64,000 bases of DNA from Vibrio halioticoli NBRC 102217 (lineage in GTDB: Bacteria > Pseudomonadota > Gammaproteobacteria > Enterobacterales > Vibrionaceae): NCBI RefSeq assembly GCF_000496695.1, contig NZ_BAUJ01000004.1, positions 150,036 to 214,035 on the forward strand. Reading direction: 5' to 3'. The notes under the pieces are model-generated. The model worked only from the letters and a program-made list of their open reading frames with translations, was not told the DNA's origin and searched no databases. The position numbers and the translations under genes are program-made. Shown piece after piece: positions 57,003-64,000 of the stretch. Position 1 is the first letter of the stretch; every line of letters begins with the position of its first letter.

Positions 57003-59159
57003 ATGAGTTATTTAGCGTTAGCGCGTAAGTGGCGACCTAAGCAATTTAAGGAAGTTGTTGGACAAGAGCACGTTTTAACGGCGTTAGAAAATGCTCTTGA
57101 TCAGAATCGGCTTCATCACGCTTATTTATTAAGCGGTACTCGCGGCGTAGGTAAAACGACCATAGGTCGCTTGCTTGCCAAAGGGTTGAATTGCGAAACA
57201 GGCATTACTTCTACGCCATGCGGTCAATGCCAGAGCTGTATCGAAATCGATCAGGGACGTTTTGTTGATTTGCTAGAGATAGATGCAGCGTCTCGAACTA
57301 AGGTTGAAGACACTCGCGATCTTTTGGATAACGTACAATACAAACCGGCTCGGGGGCGCTTTAAAGTGTACCTGATCGATGAAGTACACATGTTGTCTAA
57401 GCACAGTTTCAATGCGCTACTTAAAACGCTCGAAGAGCCACCTGAGTATGTGAAGTTCCTGTTAGCGACCACAGATCCACAAAAACTGCCGGTCACTATT
57501 TTATCCCGCTGTCTGCAGTTCCATTTGAAGCCGATTAGCGTTGAAAATATTCAGCAGCAATTGGATCATGTACTGGAACAAGAAGGCGTAGCGCGAGAAG
57601 AGCGTGCGCTGGGTATGCTTGCGCATGCCGCTGATGGCAGTATGCGTGATGCACTAAGTTTGTCGGATCAAGCGATTGCTCTTGGCAATGGTTCGGTGGT
57701 TACCGAGCAAGTATCAAGAATGCTCGGCACGCTAGACAGTGAACAAGCCCTGTACCTTATTGAAGCCATTATTAAGCGCCAAGCATCAGTAAGCCTAGAT
57801 GCCCTAGAACAACTGGCAAACAATGGCGTTGACTGGGATGGGTTGCTACAAAAGCTTTCTATGCAGTTGCATCGCATTGCCATGTATCAAGCTCTACCGG
57901 CTACCTTGGATGCCTCTCATTTAGATGCAGAGCGAGTACAGCACCTAGCGGCAGAAATATCTCCGCAAGACGTTCAGCTGTATTACCAAATTGCTTTGAA
58001 GGGACGCAAAGAGTTATCCATTGCCCCAACAGAGCGTGCTGGCGTAGAAATGACCCTATTGCGCATGCTTGCGTTTAGTCCTGCGGGAAAACCAACGGCC
58101 AATACCATTTCCACAGTAAGTCATGCACCTGCTGCGCCGTTACAGTCACTGCCGATTGTTGATGTTGCTCCTGCAATGGAAAGACCTTCTCCAATACAAC
58201 AAGCCAAAAAAGCGATGGAGCAAGCACCTGCGGTAACGCCTAAGCCTGCTACAAGCCCAATGGCTGACAGAGCGCCTCATGCGCCCAATACACACGAGCA
58301 AGCGTCTCATGTAGCGCGCAGTGTGCCTAATGAACAAACAAGCCCACAGGGCTTGCCTTCAACCAATATGGCTCCAGCGAATGTCGCACAAACTAACGCA
58401 TCTAGCGCGAGTTACAATGAACCAAATCAGCCTGCTAGTGAAGGGACAAAAAACCCACTGGTTGGCCTTCGTCATCAACTTCGCTCTAAACGACAAAGCA
58501 AATCATCGACACAAGGTGATAGCAACGTAAAAAAGGGTGAAGCAACACCGACCAGCAAAAAAGAAAGTGTTTTACAGCGAGTGACACAACAACACCCGCC
58601 GAAAGCACCGTCACAGTCAGTGTTGCAGCCACAAGTGGATACCAGTAATCAGCCGTATCAATGGCAAGCATCAGAAACCTTTCAGCCAGAGGAAAAAAAG
58701 CCGAGCTTAACGCCTGCTTTACTCAAAAAAGCCTTAGAGCATGAAAAAACACCCGAAATGGTGGAGAAGCTGCTTAATGAGTCTGTAGAAAAAGACAGTT
58801 GGAGCGCACTGATTGCCAAATTGAACACCGCAAAACTGGTCGAACAATTGGCCTTAAATTCTCATTATGAAGAAAATGACAGTGGCATAGTGCTACATTT
58901 AAGAGCAAGTCAAAAACACCTTGATAGTGAGAAGTCACGCCACGAACTCGCGTCAGCACTAACTGCTGTGACAGGGCAACAGCGTGCTATTAGCGTTCAG
59001 GTAGACGAGCAAGGTCAAACACCACTTGAACTGCGTGAAATTTTGTATCATGCCAAGCTAGAAAAGGCGTTTGAAAGTTTAGAAAATGACGAGCACATCA
59101 AATTTATTGAAGCTCGCTTTTCAGCTGAGCTTGATAGAGAGAGTGTTCGCCCAATTTAG
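57003..59159 (+). CDS. dnaX: DNA polymerase III tau (and gamma) subunit DnaX
   Basis: A 718-residue clamp-loader ATPase. Walker A GTRGVGKTT is at 45-53, zinc-binding cysteines are Cys64, Cys73, Cys76 and Cys79, and the DEVH-like box is LIDEVHMLSKHSFNALLKTL. Domains I-III end near 370; a Pro/Gln/Ala-rich linker (about 375-550) is longer than in Escherichia coli (643 residues); domain V from about 570 (KKALEHEKTPEMVEKLLNES) binds the polymerase alpha subunit. An in-frame A AAA AAG at 58694-58700 could give a shorter product. It leads the dnaX-ybaB-recR operon. Confidence 0.96.
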   Translation: MSYLALARKWRPKQFKEVVGQEHVLTALENALDQNRLHHAYLLSGTRGVGKTTIGRLLAKGLNCETGITSTPCGQCQSCIEIDQGRFVDLLEIDAASRTKVEDTRDLLDNVQYKPARGRFKVYLIDEVHMLSKHSFNALLKTLEEPPEYVKFLLATTDPQKLPVTILSRCLQFHLKPISVENIQQQLDHVLEQEGVAREERALGMLAHAADGSMRDALSLSDQAIALGNGSVVTEQVSRMLGTLDSEQALYLIEAIIKRQASVSLDALEQLANNGVDWDGLLQKLSMQLHRIAMYQALPATLDASHLDAERVQHLAAEISPQDVQLYYQIALKGRKELSIAPTERAGVEMTLLRMLAFSPAGKPTANTISTVSHAPAAPLQSLPIVDVAPAMERPSPIQQAKKAMEQAPAVTPKPATSPMADRAPHAPNTHEQASHVARSVPNEQTSPQGLPSTNMAPANVAQTNASSASYNEPNQPASEGTKNPLVGLRHQLRSKRQSKSSTQGDSNVKKGEATPTSKKESVLQRVTQQHPPKAPSQSVLQPQVDTSNQPYQWQASETFQPEEKKPSLTPALLKKALEHEKTPEMVEKLLNESVEKDSWSALIAKLNTAKLVEQLALNSHYEENDSGIVLHLRASQKHLDSEKSRHELASALTAVTGQQRAISVQVDEQGQTPLELREILYHAKLEKAFESLENDEHIKFIEARFSAELDRESVRPI
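58694..58700 (+). other. Candidate -1 frameshift heptamer in dnaX
   Basis: A AAA AAG in the zero frame (codons AAA 58695-58697 and AAG 58698-58700), the same heptamer used for gamma synthesis in Escherichia coli dnaX. A -1 slip would add 14 residues and stop at TGA 58742-58744, a 580-residue product lacking domain V. There is no clear stem-loop after it, and the AGAGG just before it is closer than the stimulatory Shine-Dalgarno of Escherichia coli. Confidence 0.45.
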
Positions 59160-59231
59160 GGTTGAAATGGGGTAGAATAGCCCCCACTTTTAATAGTAAT
59201 TATCAATACCGATATCAAAGAGAGATTCAGA

Positions 59232-59561
59232 ATGTTTGGAAAAGGCGGTATGGGCAACCTAATGAAGCAAGCCCAACAAATGCAAGATCGTATGGCGAAA
59301 CTTCAAGAAGAAATCGCGCAAATGGAAGTGACTGGTGAATCAGGCGCAGGTCTGGTAAAAGTAACCATTACAGGCAGCCATAACGTACGTCGTGTCGACA
59401 TTGATGAAAGCTTGATGGAAGACGACAAAGAGATGCTTGAAGACTTGATTGCAGCAGCATTTAACGATGCAGCACGTCGTGTTGAAGAGACTCAAAAAGA
59501 AAAAATGGCGGGTGTGACTGGCGGTATGCAACTACCACCAGGCATGAAAATGCCGTTCTAA
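59232..59561 (+). CDS. ybaB: YbaB/EbfC family nucleoid-associated protein
   Basis: A 109-residue DNA-binding protein of the YbaB family, a small dimeric nucleoid protein. The start [20 protein letters not shown] and the segment [20 protein letters not shown] are the family core; the C-terminus is rich in Gly, Pro and Met. It sits 72 bases after dnaX and 16 before recR, the conserved trio. Confidence 0.96.
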   Translation: MFGKGGMGNLMKQAQQMQDRMAKLQEEIAQMEVTGESGAGLVKVTITGSHNVRRVDIDESLMEDDKEMLEDLIAAAFNDAARRVEETQKEKMAGVTGGMQLPPGMKMPF

Positions 59562-59577
59562 CGCAGAATTTAATTCA

Positions 59578-60177
59578 ATGCGTACCAGTAATATGCTGGA
59601 ACAATTGATGGAGGCCTTACGTTGTCTACCTGGGGTAGGTCCCAAGTCGGCGCAGCGTATGGCCTTTCATTTATTGCAAAGAGACCGAAGCGGCGGGGTA
59701 AAGCTTGCCGATGCACTCAGTCAAGCAATGACTGAAGTGGGTCACTGTGGCGAATGCCGTACTTTTACTGAAAATGACGTTTGTCATATTTGTAGTAACC
59801 CTAAAAGACAGCAAACCGGACAAATATGTGTGGTAGAAAGTCCTGCGGATATTGCGGCAGTAGAGGCAACAGGTCAGTATTCAGGACTGTATTTTGTGCT
59901 GATGGGCCATCTTTCACCGCTTGACGGTATCGGCCCTAGTGATATTGGCCTAGATAAGCTGGATTTTAAGCTGCAAGAAGGCGAAATCAAAGAAGTGATT
60001 CTAGCTACTAACCCAACAGTCGAAGGCGAGGCCACGGCGCAATATATCGCCGAGCTTTGTCATATTCATCAAGTGGGTGCATCGCGCATCGCACACGGTG
60101 TCCCTGTTGGTGGAGAGCTAGATTTGGTGGATGGCACGACGCTTTCGCACTCTCTTTTAGGGCGACATAAGCTGTAA
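59578..60177 (+). CDS. recR: Recombination mediator RecR
   Basis: A 199-residue protein of the RecFOR pathway that helps load RecA at gaps. An N-terminal helix-hairpin-helix ([18 protein letters not shown]), a C4 zinc finger ([18 protein letters not shown]) and a Toprim domain ([36 protein letters not shown]) come in the usual order. A strong terminator follows. Confidence 0.97.
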   Translation: MRTSNMLEQLMEALRCLPGVGPKSAQRMAFHLLQRDRSGGVKLADALSQAMTEVGHCGECRTFTENDVCHICSNPKRQQTGQICVVESPADIAAVEATGQYSGLYFVLMGHLSPLDGIGPSDIGLDKLDFKLQEGEIKEVILATNPTVEGEATAQYIAELCHIHQVGASRIAHGVPVGGELDLVDGTTLSHSLLGRHKL

Positions 60178-60190
60178 CAGATGAACCAAT

Positions 60191-60228
60191 AAAAAGGCCG
60201 TTTAGTTTTTAACTAAACGGCCTTTTTT
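60191..60228. terminator. Bidirectional terminator between recR and aqpZ
   Basis: A 17-bp perfect stem starting AAAAAGGCCGTTTAG with a short T loop and six T at the end, between convergent genes. Confidence 0.93.
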
Positions 60229-60249
60229 ATATCGATACGATTGAAATAA

Positions 60250-60933
60250 TTATTCTTTTCCAACTACAGTTTTATATACCAGAGCACCGATAATGCCACC
60301 GATAATAGGCGCAACCCAGAATAGCCATAATTGGCTAAGGGCGTAATCACCTACATACACCGCAACCGCTGTACTACGAGCTGGGTTAACCGATGTGTTC
60401 GTTACTGGAATACTGATAAGGTGGATTAAGGTTAGGCAAAGACCAATGGCCAGTGGTGCAAAACCTGCTGCAGCACGTTTATCCGTTGCGCCCATAATGA
60501 CAAACAAGAATACCGCCGTTAGGGTGATTTCAGTTACCAGTGCCGCTAGCATGCTATAGCCGTGCGGAGAGTGCTCTCCATAACCATTGGTTGCAAAGCT
60601 ACCGATATCCGCGCCCGCTTTACCAGTGGCAATGATGTATAAAACGCCACCTGCAATGATGCCACCAATCACTTGAGCAACGATATAAGGAATCACCTCT
60701 TTAGCTTCATGACGACCGCCTGCCCAAAGCCCAATAGTAATTGCAGGGTTTAGGTGACAACCTGAAATATGGCCAATAGCAAACGCCATAGTCACCACAG
60801 TTAAACCGAATGCAAGAGCGACACCTAGGTATCCAATACCTAAATCTGGAATGCCAGCCGCTAACACTGCACTACCACAACCGCCTAGCACTAACCAAAA
60901 TGTGCCAATGAGTTCGGCCATGTACTTATTCAT
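60250..60933 (-). CDS. aqpZ: Aquaporin Z
   Basis: A 227-residue water channel with six membrane helices. Both NPA motifs are kept: Asn62-Pro63-Ala64 ([13 protein letters not shown]) and Asn183-Pro184-Ala185 followed by Arg186 ([10 protein letters not shown]), the selectivity-filter arginine. The His and Cys-like filter positions fit AqpZ rather than glycerol facilitators, which have Asp after the second NPA. Single gene, AGGACG before the ATG. Confidence 0.95.
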   Translation of the reverse strand: MNKYMAELIGTFWLVLGGCGSAVLAAGIPDLGIGYLGVALAFGLTVVTMAFAIGHISGCHLNPAITIGLWAGGRHEAKEVIPYIVAQVIGGIIAGGVLYIIATGKAGADIGSFATNGYGEHSPHGYSMLAALVTEITLTAVFLFVIMGATDKRAAAGFAPLAIGLCLTLIHLISIPVTNTSVNPARSTAVAVYVGDYALSQLWLFWVAPIIGGIIGALVYKTVVGKE

Positions 60934-61017
60934 AAAACGTCCTTTGAATCTAATTGAGTTCTGAAACTAAAAATATACGCTATTTGCCATATAGGCAAAG
61001 TTTCCGTGGATATTTAT

Positions 61018-61269
61018 TCAGGCGGTAATGTATTCAAGTTCTGTAAGGATCTCAATAGCTTGTTTGGAGTCTTCACCGCAAACCCATTTTGCAGCCTTGA
61101 AATCATGGCAAACATCAGGACGCTCTTTTTTGCCAAATAGCTTGCATAGATTGTCATCGGTAAGCTGTTTACAACGCTCACCTGCTTTTTTCCCGTGTGG
61201 GTGTAGCGGGAAACTAGTAGAAATACTGGGTGCAATACAGCACGCCCCACAATACAGTCGACATTCCAT
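61018..61269 (-). CDS. YkgJ-family cysteine cluster protein
   Basis: An 83-residue protein with N-terminal cysteines in MECRLYCGACCIAP and others in GERCKQLTDDNLCKLF, RPDVCHDFKAAKWVCGED. This pattern fits the small CxxCxxCC (YkgJ-type) putative zinc or iron-sulfur proteins of unknown function. A longer frame (61014-61340) on the same strand overlaps it but has no family resemblance. It is divergent from a second protein of the same superfamily (YcgN). Confidence 0.85.
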   Translation of the reverse strand: MECRLYCGACCIAPSISTSFPLHPHGKKAGERCKQLTDDNLCKLFGKKERPDVCHDFKAAKWVCGEDSKQAIEILTELEYITA

Positions 61270-61440
61270 ACCGTTGTTCTCAAAAATTTAAAGGGAGGAT
61301 TATCGCCATATTTACTAAGATTGAAAGAAGTTTTACTCAAACAGTGAAAACTATACTTGTAAGCCTTTGATTGTCGCTTTTGCTTGTATTTTAGGCGTCA
61401 AATAGGTATAAAACGGCTCCAAGTTCACGACGGTAAATTA

Positions 61441-61881
61441 ATGATGACTTCTCCATTTTGGCAAACAAAAACCCTAGAACAAATGAGCGAACAAGAATGG
61501 GAAGCTCTTTGTGATGGTTGTGGTAAATGTTGTCTGCACAAATTAATGGATGAAGACAGCGATGAAGTGTATTACACCAACGTCGCCTGCAGCTGGCTCA
61601 ACAGTAAAACCTGTGGCTGTAAAGATTACCCAAATCGTTTTGAATCTGGCGAAGAGTGTCTAAAACTGACCCGTGACAAGATCCATGAATTCCACTGGCT
61701 GCCAGAAACCTGCGCCTACCGCTTATTTTCTGAAGGTAAACCTCTGCCATCATGGCACCCATTAATCACAGGCTCAAAATCCGCCATGCACGCCGCAGGT
61801 GAAAGTGTGCGTAATAAAGTGGTGTACGAGATTGATGTTGTGAATTGGGAAGACCACATTTTGAATCATCCTAATCGCTAA
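61441..61881 (+). CDS. YcgN/UPF0260 cysteine cluster protein
   Basis: A 146-residue protein closely matching Escherichia coli Ycg[37 protein letters not shown] and [19 protein letters not shown]. The conserved cysteines point to a metal or cluster site; the function is unknown. The start is one of two adjacent ATGs at 61441 and 61444; the earlier in-frame residues do not match the family. The last two codons and the stop lie in the first copies of a 7-base tandem repeat. Confidence 0.92.
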   Translation: MMTSPFWQTKTLEQMSEQEWEALCDGCGKCCLHKLMDEDSDEVYYTNVACSWLNSKTCGCKDYPNRFESGEECLKLTRDKIHEFHWLPETCAYRLFSEGKPLPSWHPLITGSKSAMHAAGESVRNKVVYEIDVVNWEDHILNHPNR

Positions 61882-61935
61882 TCGCTAATCGCTAATCGCT
61901 AATCGCTAATCGCTAATCGCTAATCGCTAATCGCT
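61873..61935. repeat. Nine perfect copies of AATCGCT
   Basis: A 63-base tandem array of the heptamer AATCGCT with no mismatch. It fills all of the gap (61882-61933) between the stop of the ycgN-like gene and that of the convergent ChaN-like gene: the plus-strand TAA spans copies 1 and 2, and the minus-strand TAG uses the last two bases of copy 9. The unit has no self-complementarity, so it is not a terminator hairpin. Confidence 0.97.
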
Positions 61936-62902
61936 ACTGACAATTAGACTGACTGCTTGAGTGTGGATGGCTAAAACTGCCATGCTCATGGGGATTAACC
62001 ACTTGTGTCGGCAAGGGTAATACCAGTAGGCGATACTCTGAGTATTGACTCATGCCCAATGGTTCATCCAACGATGCTACCGGAGTGATCAATACTATTT
62101 TCAGTTTAGGGGCGCGTTTATGCAGTGAATAGGCGATACCCATTCCATTTTCAACGTGAAATTTTCCGGCAATATGCAGTATTTGCTGGTGGGGGTATTG
62201 GGCGTGGTGCATGGCGATACTTTCGGCCATGGTTTCATCCCACGCTACCTGTGCGGCATACATTTTCTCCACACTTGCTTTCTCAACACCTTGCATAGCC
62301 TGTTTGAAATTGTCTTTATACGGCCTATCTGTGATATCTAAATTGGCGGCGACGTTTTGGCGCTGCTCTGCATTTAAACTCTCAAGATAACCGACACCGA
62401 CTTGCCCAAGACATCGCACTATTTCTCGAGGGGCATTCGCCGCAATGACCGGCATACTTGCCGACTTAGCTTGTTCTACAAGAGCGCGATAGTCACTGCT
62501 GTAGTTAGGCCATGCTTTAGCATGCGCAATCAATGCTAATTCACCAATCTCTCCTTTAAGATATTGATCAAGTGTGTTTTGCACTGGTCGACTAAATTGC
62601 TCCATCGAAACAGCGACCTGAGTGTTGTGCTCCAGCAATTTCTGGTAAAGCTCGGCTTGAAATCTGTGTATTGCAGAATGACTGTGCCATTCACCCACTA
62701 ACACAACATCAGCATTAATGATGTCACTGGGAAGGGCAGTTAATGGTTTTAGTGTTGTTTGTGGCGCTTCTTTGGAGATGGCGGAATACAGCTGATAATC
62801 GTAAAAGTTGAGAATTGGGGAGGCGGGGTTGCTGGCTGACGAGTTGGCCACTGATATGGGTAAAACGAAGAGCAGAAGTACACTTAACATTTGAATGCGC
62901 AT
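61934..62902 (-). CDS. ChaN-like haem-binding family protein
   Basis: A 322-residue exported protein of the ChaN/DUF399 family. The signal peptide covers about 1-19 with no lipobox cysteine, unlike the ChaN lipoprotein. The family segments are VVLVGEWHSHSAIHRFQAEL (Glu and His near 70-75), VAVSMEQFSRPVQ, AWPNYSSDYRALVEQA and the late IAGKFHVENGMGI. ChaN binds stacked haems and may act in iron uptake; here the role is inferred. The tail after about 300 is His/Ser-rich (HPHSSSQSNCQ). It starts 17 bases after rlmA and is probably cotranscribed. Confidence 0.85.
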   Translation of the reverse strand: MRIQMLSVLLLFVLPISVANSSASNPASPILNFYDYQLYSAISKEAPQTTLKPLTALPSDIINADVVLVGEWHSHSAIHRFQAELYQKLLEHNTQVAVSMEQFSRPVQNTLDQYLKGEIGELALIAHAKAWPNYSSDYRALVEQAKSASMPVIAANAPREIVRCLGQVGVGYLESLNAEQRQNVAANLDITDRPYKDNFKQAMQGVEKASVEKMYAAQVAWDETMAESIAMHHAQYPHQQILHIAGKFHVENGMGIAYSLHKRAPKLKIVLITPVASLDEPLGMSQYSEYRLLVLPLPTQVVNPHEHGSFSHPHSSSQSNCQ

Positions 62903-62919
62903 TTCTACTCTCCCATAAA

Positions 62920-63756
62920 TTAAATGACTCGATAGGTTTGAATATTAAAATCGGCTTCACAGTCAAAACTGGCACACTGTTTTAGCTCAGCTTGTAATTC
63001 GGGTGATGCTTTCCAAGCAAATGGCGTCATTTGCAGTAGTTCAAACGCTTGCCCTTCGACAAGTTGCATTGAATAATTGAGTTTAGCTTGTTCAATCAAT
63101 TCTAGCCCTGCAAATTCATCCGCTTGTTCTTCGTGCAAGCGCACTTCTTGATAAATACGCTCTCTAAGCTGATACAGGTGTCTAGCGCCCGGAGTGACGG
63201 TCACTAAAACTCCGCCCGGCTTTAGACAACGCAATAGTTCTTCTTGCTTGCTTGGCGCATACACTTTGACGATGGCATCCAAGCTGTGATCGTTGAACGG
63301 CAGTTTATAGCTAGAGGCAACGCTAAAGTGGCAATTGGCATAACGTTTTGAGGCATAGCGCACCGCTACTTTTGCGATATCTAAGCCGTAAACTTGCGCA
63401 CTCTCGCCTAAAACATTCGCTATTTCATTGGTGTAATATCCCTCACCGCAACCAATATCTAGGATAGTCGGCTGTTGGCTATTTTCTAAGGGATTTGCTA
63501 TAGAATTTGCGATGGACTGCTGCACGGTATTCGCCAGTTGCTGTTGCAGTTTTTGGTAGTGCCCAGACTCTAGGAAAGCACGACGAGATTGCATCATCTC
63601 TTTGCTGTCACCGGGGTTTTTTGAATGCTTATGGTGCGCAGGCATTAGGTTTACGTAACCTTCTTTGGCTTTGTCGAACATGTGGTTGTTTGAGCACTTA
63701 AAGGTTCGAGAATCTAACGTTAAAGGCTGTGAGCAAAGAGGGCAGGCGTAAATCAT
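62920..63756 (-). CDS. rlmA: 23S rRNA (guanine-N1) methyltransferase RlmA
   Basis: A 278-residue SAM methyltransferase that modifies a guanine in helix 35 of 23S rRNA. The ATG at 63756 gives MIYACPLCSQPL, matching the Escherichia coli start, so an upstream TTG is rejected. The zinc site is formed by CPLC, then Cys and His in FKCSNNHMFD; AKEGYVNLMPAHH and the SAM motif ILDIGCGEGYYTNEI follow; VTPGARHLYQLRE is also conserved. First gene of a probable rlmA-chaN operon. Confidence 0.94.
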   Translation of the reverse strand: MIYACPLCSQPLTLDSRTFKCSNNHMFDKAKEGYVNLMPAHHKHSKNPGDSKEMMQSRRAFLESGHYQKLQQQLANTVQQSIANSIANPLENSQQPTILDIGCGEGYYTNEIANVLGESAQVYGLDIAKVAVRYASKRYANCHFSVASSYKLPFNDHSLDAIVKVYAPSKQEELLRCLKPGGVLVTVTPGARHLYQLRERIYQEVRLHEEQADEFAGLELIEQAKLNYSMQLVEGQAFELLQMTPFAWKASPELQAELKQCASFDCEADFNIQTYRVI

Positions 63757-63882
63757 AATCACTTGAGTCAAAAAATGTTAAGCAGATAGTAGTCGTAATT
63801 GGTGAGCGAGACAACGGTTATACAAAGTGTGCAGATAAAATAGAGAGGAAAGTGGCTCCAATTATAGAGCTGAAGCCACTTA

Positions 63883-64000
63883 ATACCATATCGTACTAAA
63901 TAACTGGTCATTCTAGCTTGTTAAAATGCTCGATAACGGCGTTAGAATTTTTGATTGTAGAATAACTACTTATCGAAAAATTCTGACTTGTTCTCGAGCA
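63883..64000. repeat. Nested-palindrome dispersed repeat, copy 2 (cut by window end)
   Basis: The reverse complement of the element at 56060-56222. From 63891 to the end it matches 56215 down to 56106 with three substitutions in 110 bases; the outer end ATACCATATCG differs by a small indel. It lies 127 bases upstream of the rlmA start, in a region without a gene. The rest of the element should continue past the window. Confidence 0.92.

Noticed and set aside
61014..61340. A 108-codon minus-strand frame over the YkgJ-type gene
   Set aside because: The overlapping 83-codon frame has the cysteine pattern of a known family; this one reads the same DNA in another frame without any motif.
63851..63880. 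Hairpin AGTGGCT/AGCCACT upstream of rlmA as a terminator
   Set aside because: There is no T run on either side, and the gene it might end lies outside the window.
1..64000. CRISPR arrays, insertion sequences, prophage, tRNA or rRNA genes
   Set aside because: No spaced direct repeats, transposase or phage genes, or tRNA cloverleaf patterns were found when reading the window.

Overview
The window reads as about 64 kb of chromosome from a gamma-proteobacterium of the family Vibrionaceae, most likely a Vibrio. The basis is gene content and order: ccmABCDEFGHI with separate ccmH and ccmI; fadL beside an ECF sigma/anti-sigma pair and fadIJ; sixA, smrB, prmB, aroC, epmC; asd, a FimV/HubP gene, truA, accD, folC, dedD, cvpA, purF; an AphB-type LysR regulator beside an RssB-type response regulator; apt, dnaX, ybaB, recR. 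G+C looks moderate, in the low to mid 40s. The genus is an inference; no rRNA or tRNA gene was seen.

Layout. 1-10471 is most of a Tad (tight adherence) pilus locus on the plus strand: the end of a CpaB/RcpC gene, secretin, CpaD-like lipoprotein, tadZ, tadA, tadB, tadC, tadD, three pseudopilin/TadG-type genes and an OmpA-like gene, closed by a 16-bp stem terminator. The Flp pilin and prepilin peptidase must lie to the left if present. 10666-13200 holds an O-antigen-ligase-like membrane protein and a LysR regulator. 13459-20427 is the complete cytochrome c maturation operon. 20502-30803 carries mlaA, a DNA glycosylase, fadL, the sigma/anti-sigma pair, fadIJ, a ThrE-type exporter and an unrecognised lipoprotein. 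FadR-like operators sit before fadL and in the region shared by the sigma gene and fadIJ.

30912-47202 is housekeeping (M16 peptidase, sixA, a fasciclin protein, smrB, prmB, aroC, epmC, yfcL, a flavin reductase, mnmC, fabB, pdxB, asd, fimV/hubP). 47271-53174 is truA, accD-folC-dedD and cvpA-purF, the last pair behind a PurR operator. 53360-60177 has aphB, rssB, a DUF454 protein, apt, dnaX, ybaB and recR. The right end holds aqpZ, two cysteine-cluster proteins, a ChaN-like protein and rlmA.

Main points of interest: a one-base frameshift in a run of seven A near the end of apt that removes a family-typical C-terminus; two copies of a nested-palindrome repeat in inverted orientation (56060-56222 and 63883 to the window end, 107 of 110 aligned bases identical); nine perfect copies of a 7-bp repeat filling the whole gap between the stop codons of two convergent genes; an in-frame A AAA AAG slippery heptamer in dnaX; a TadZ with an altered Walker A loop and a TadD with a SPOR domain; and a ligase-like gene directly after the Tad locus. 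I found no clearly new multi-gene system; the Tad variant with its possible glycosylation partner is the nearest candidate.
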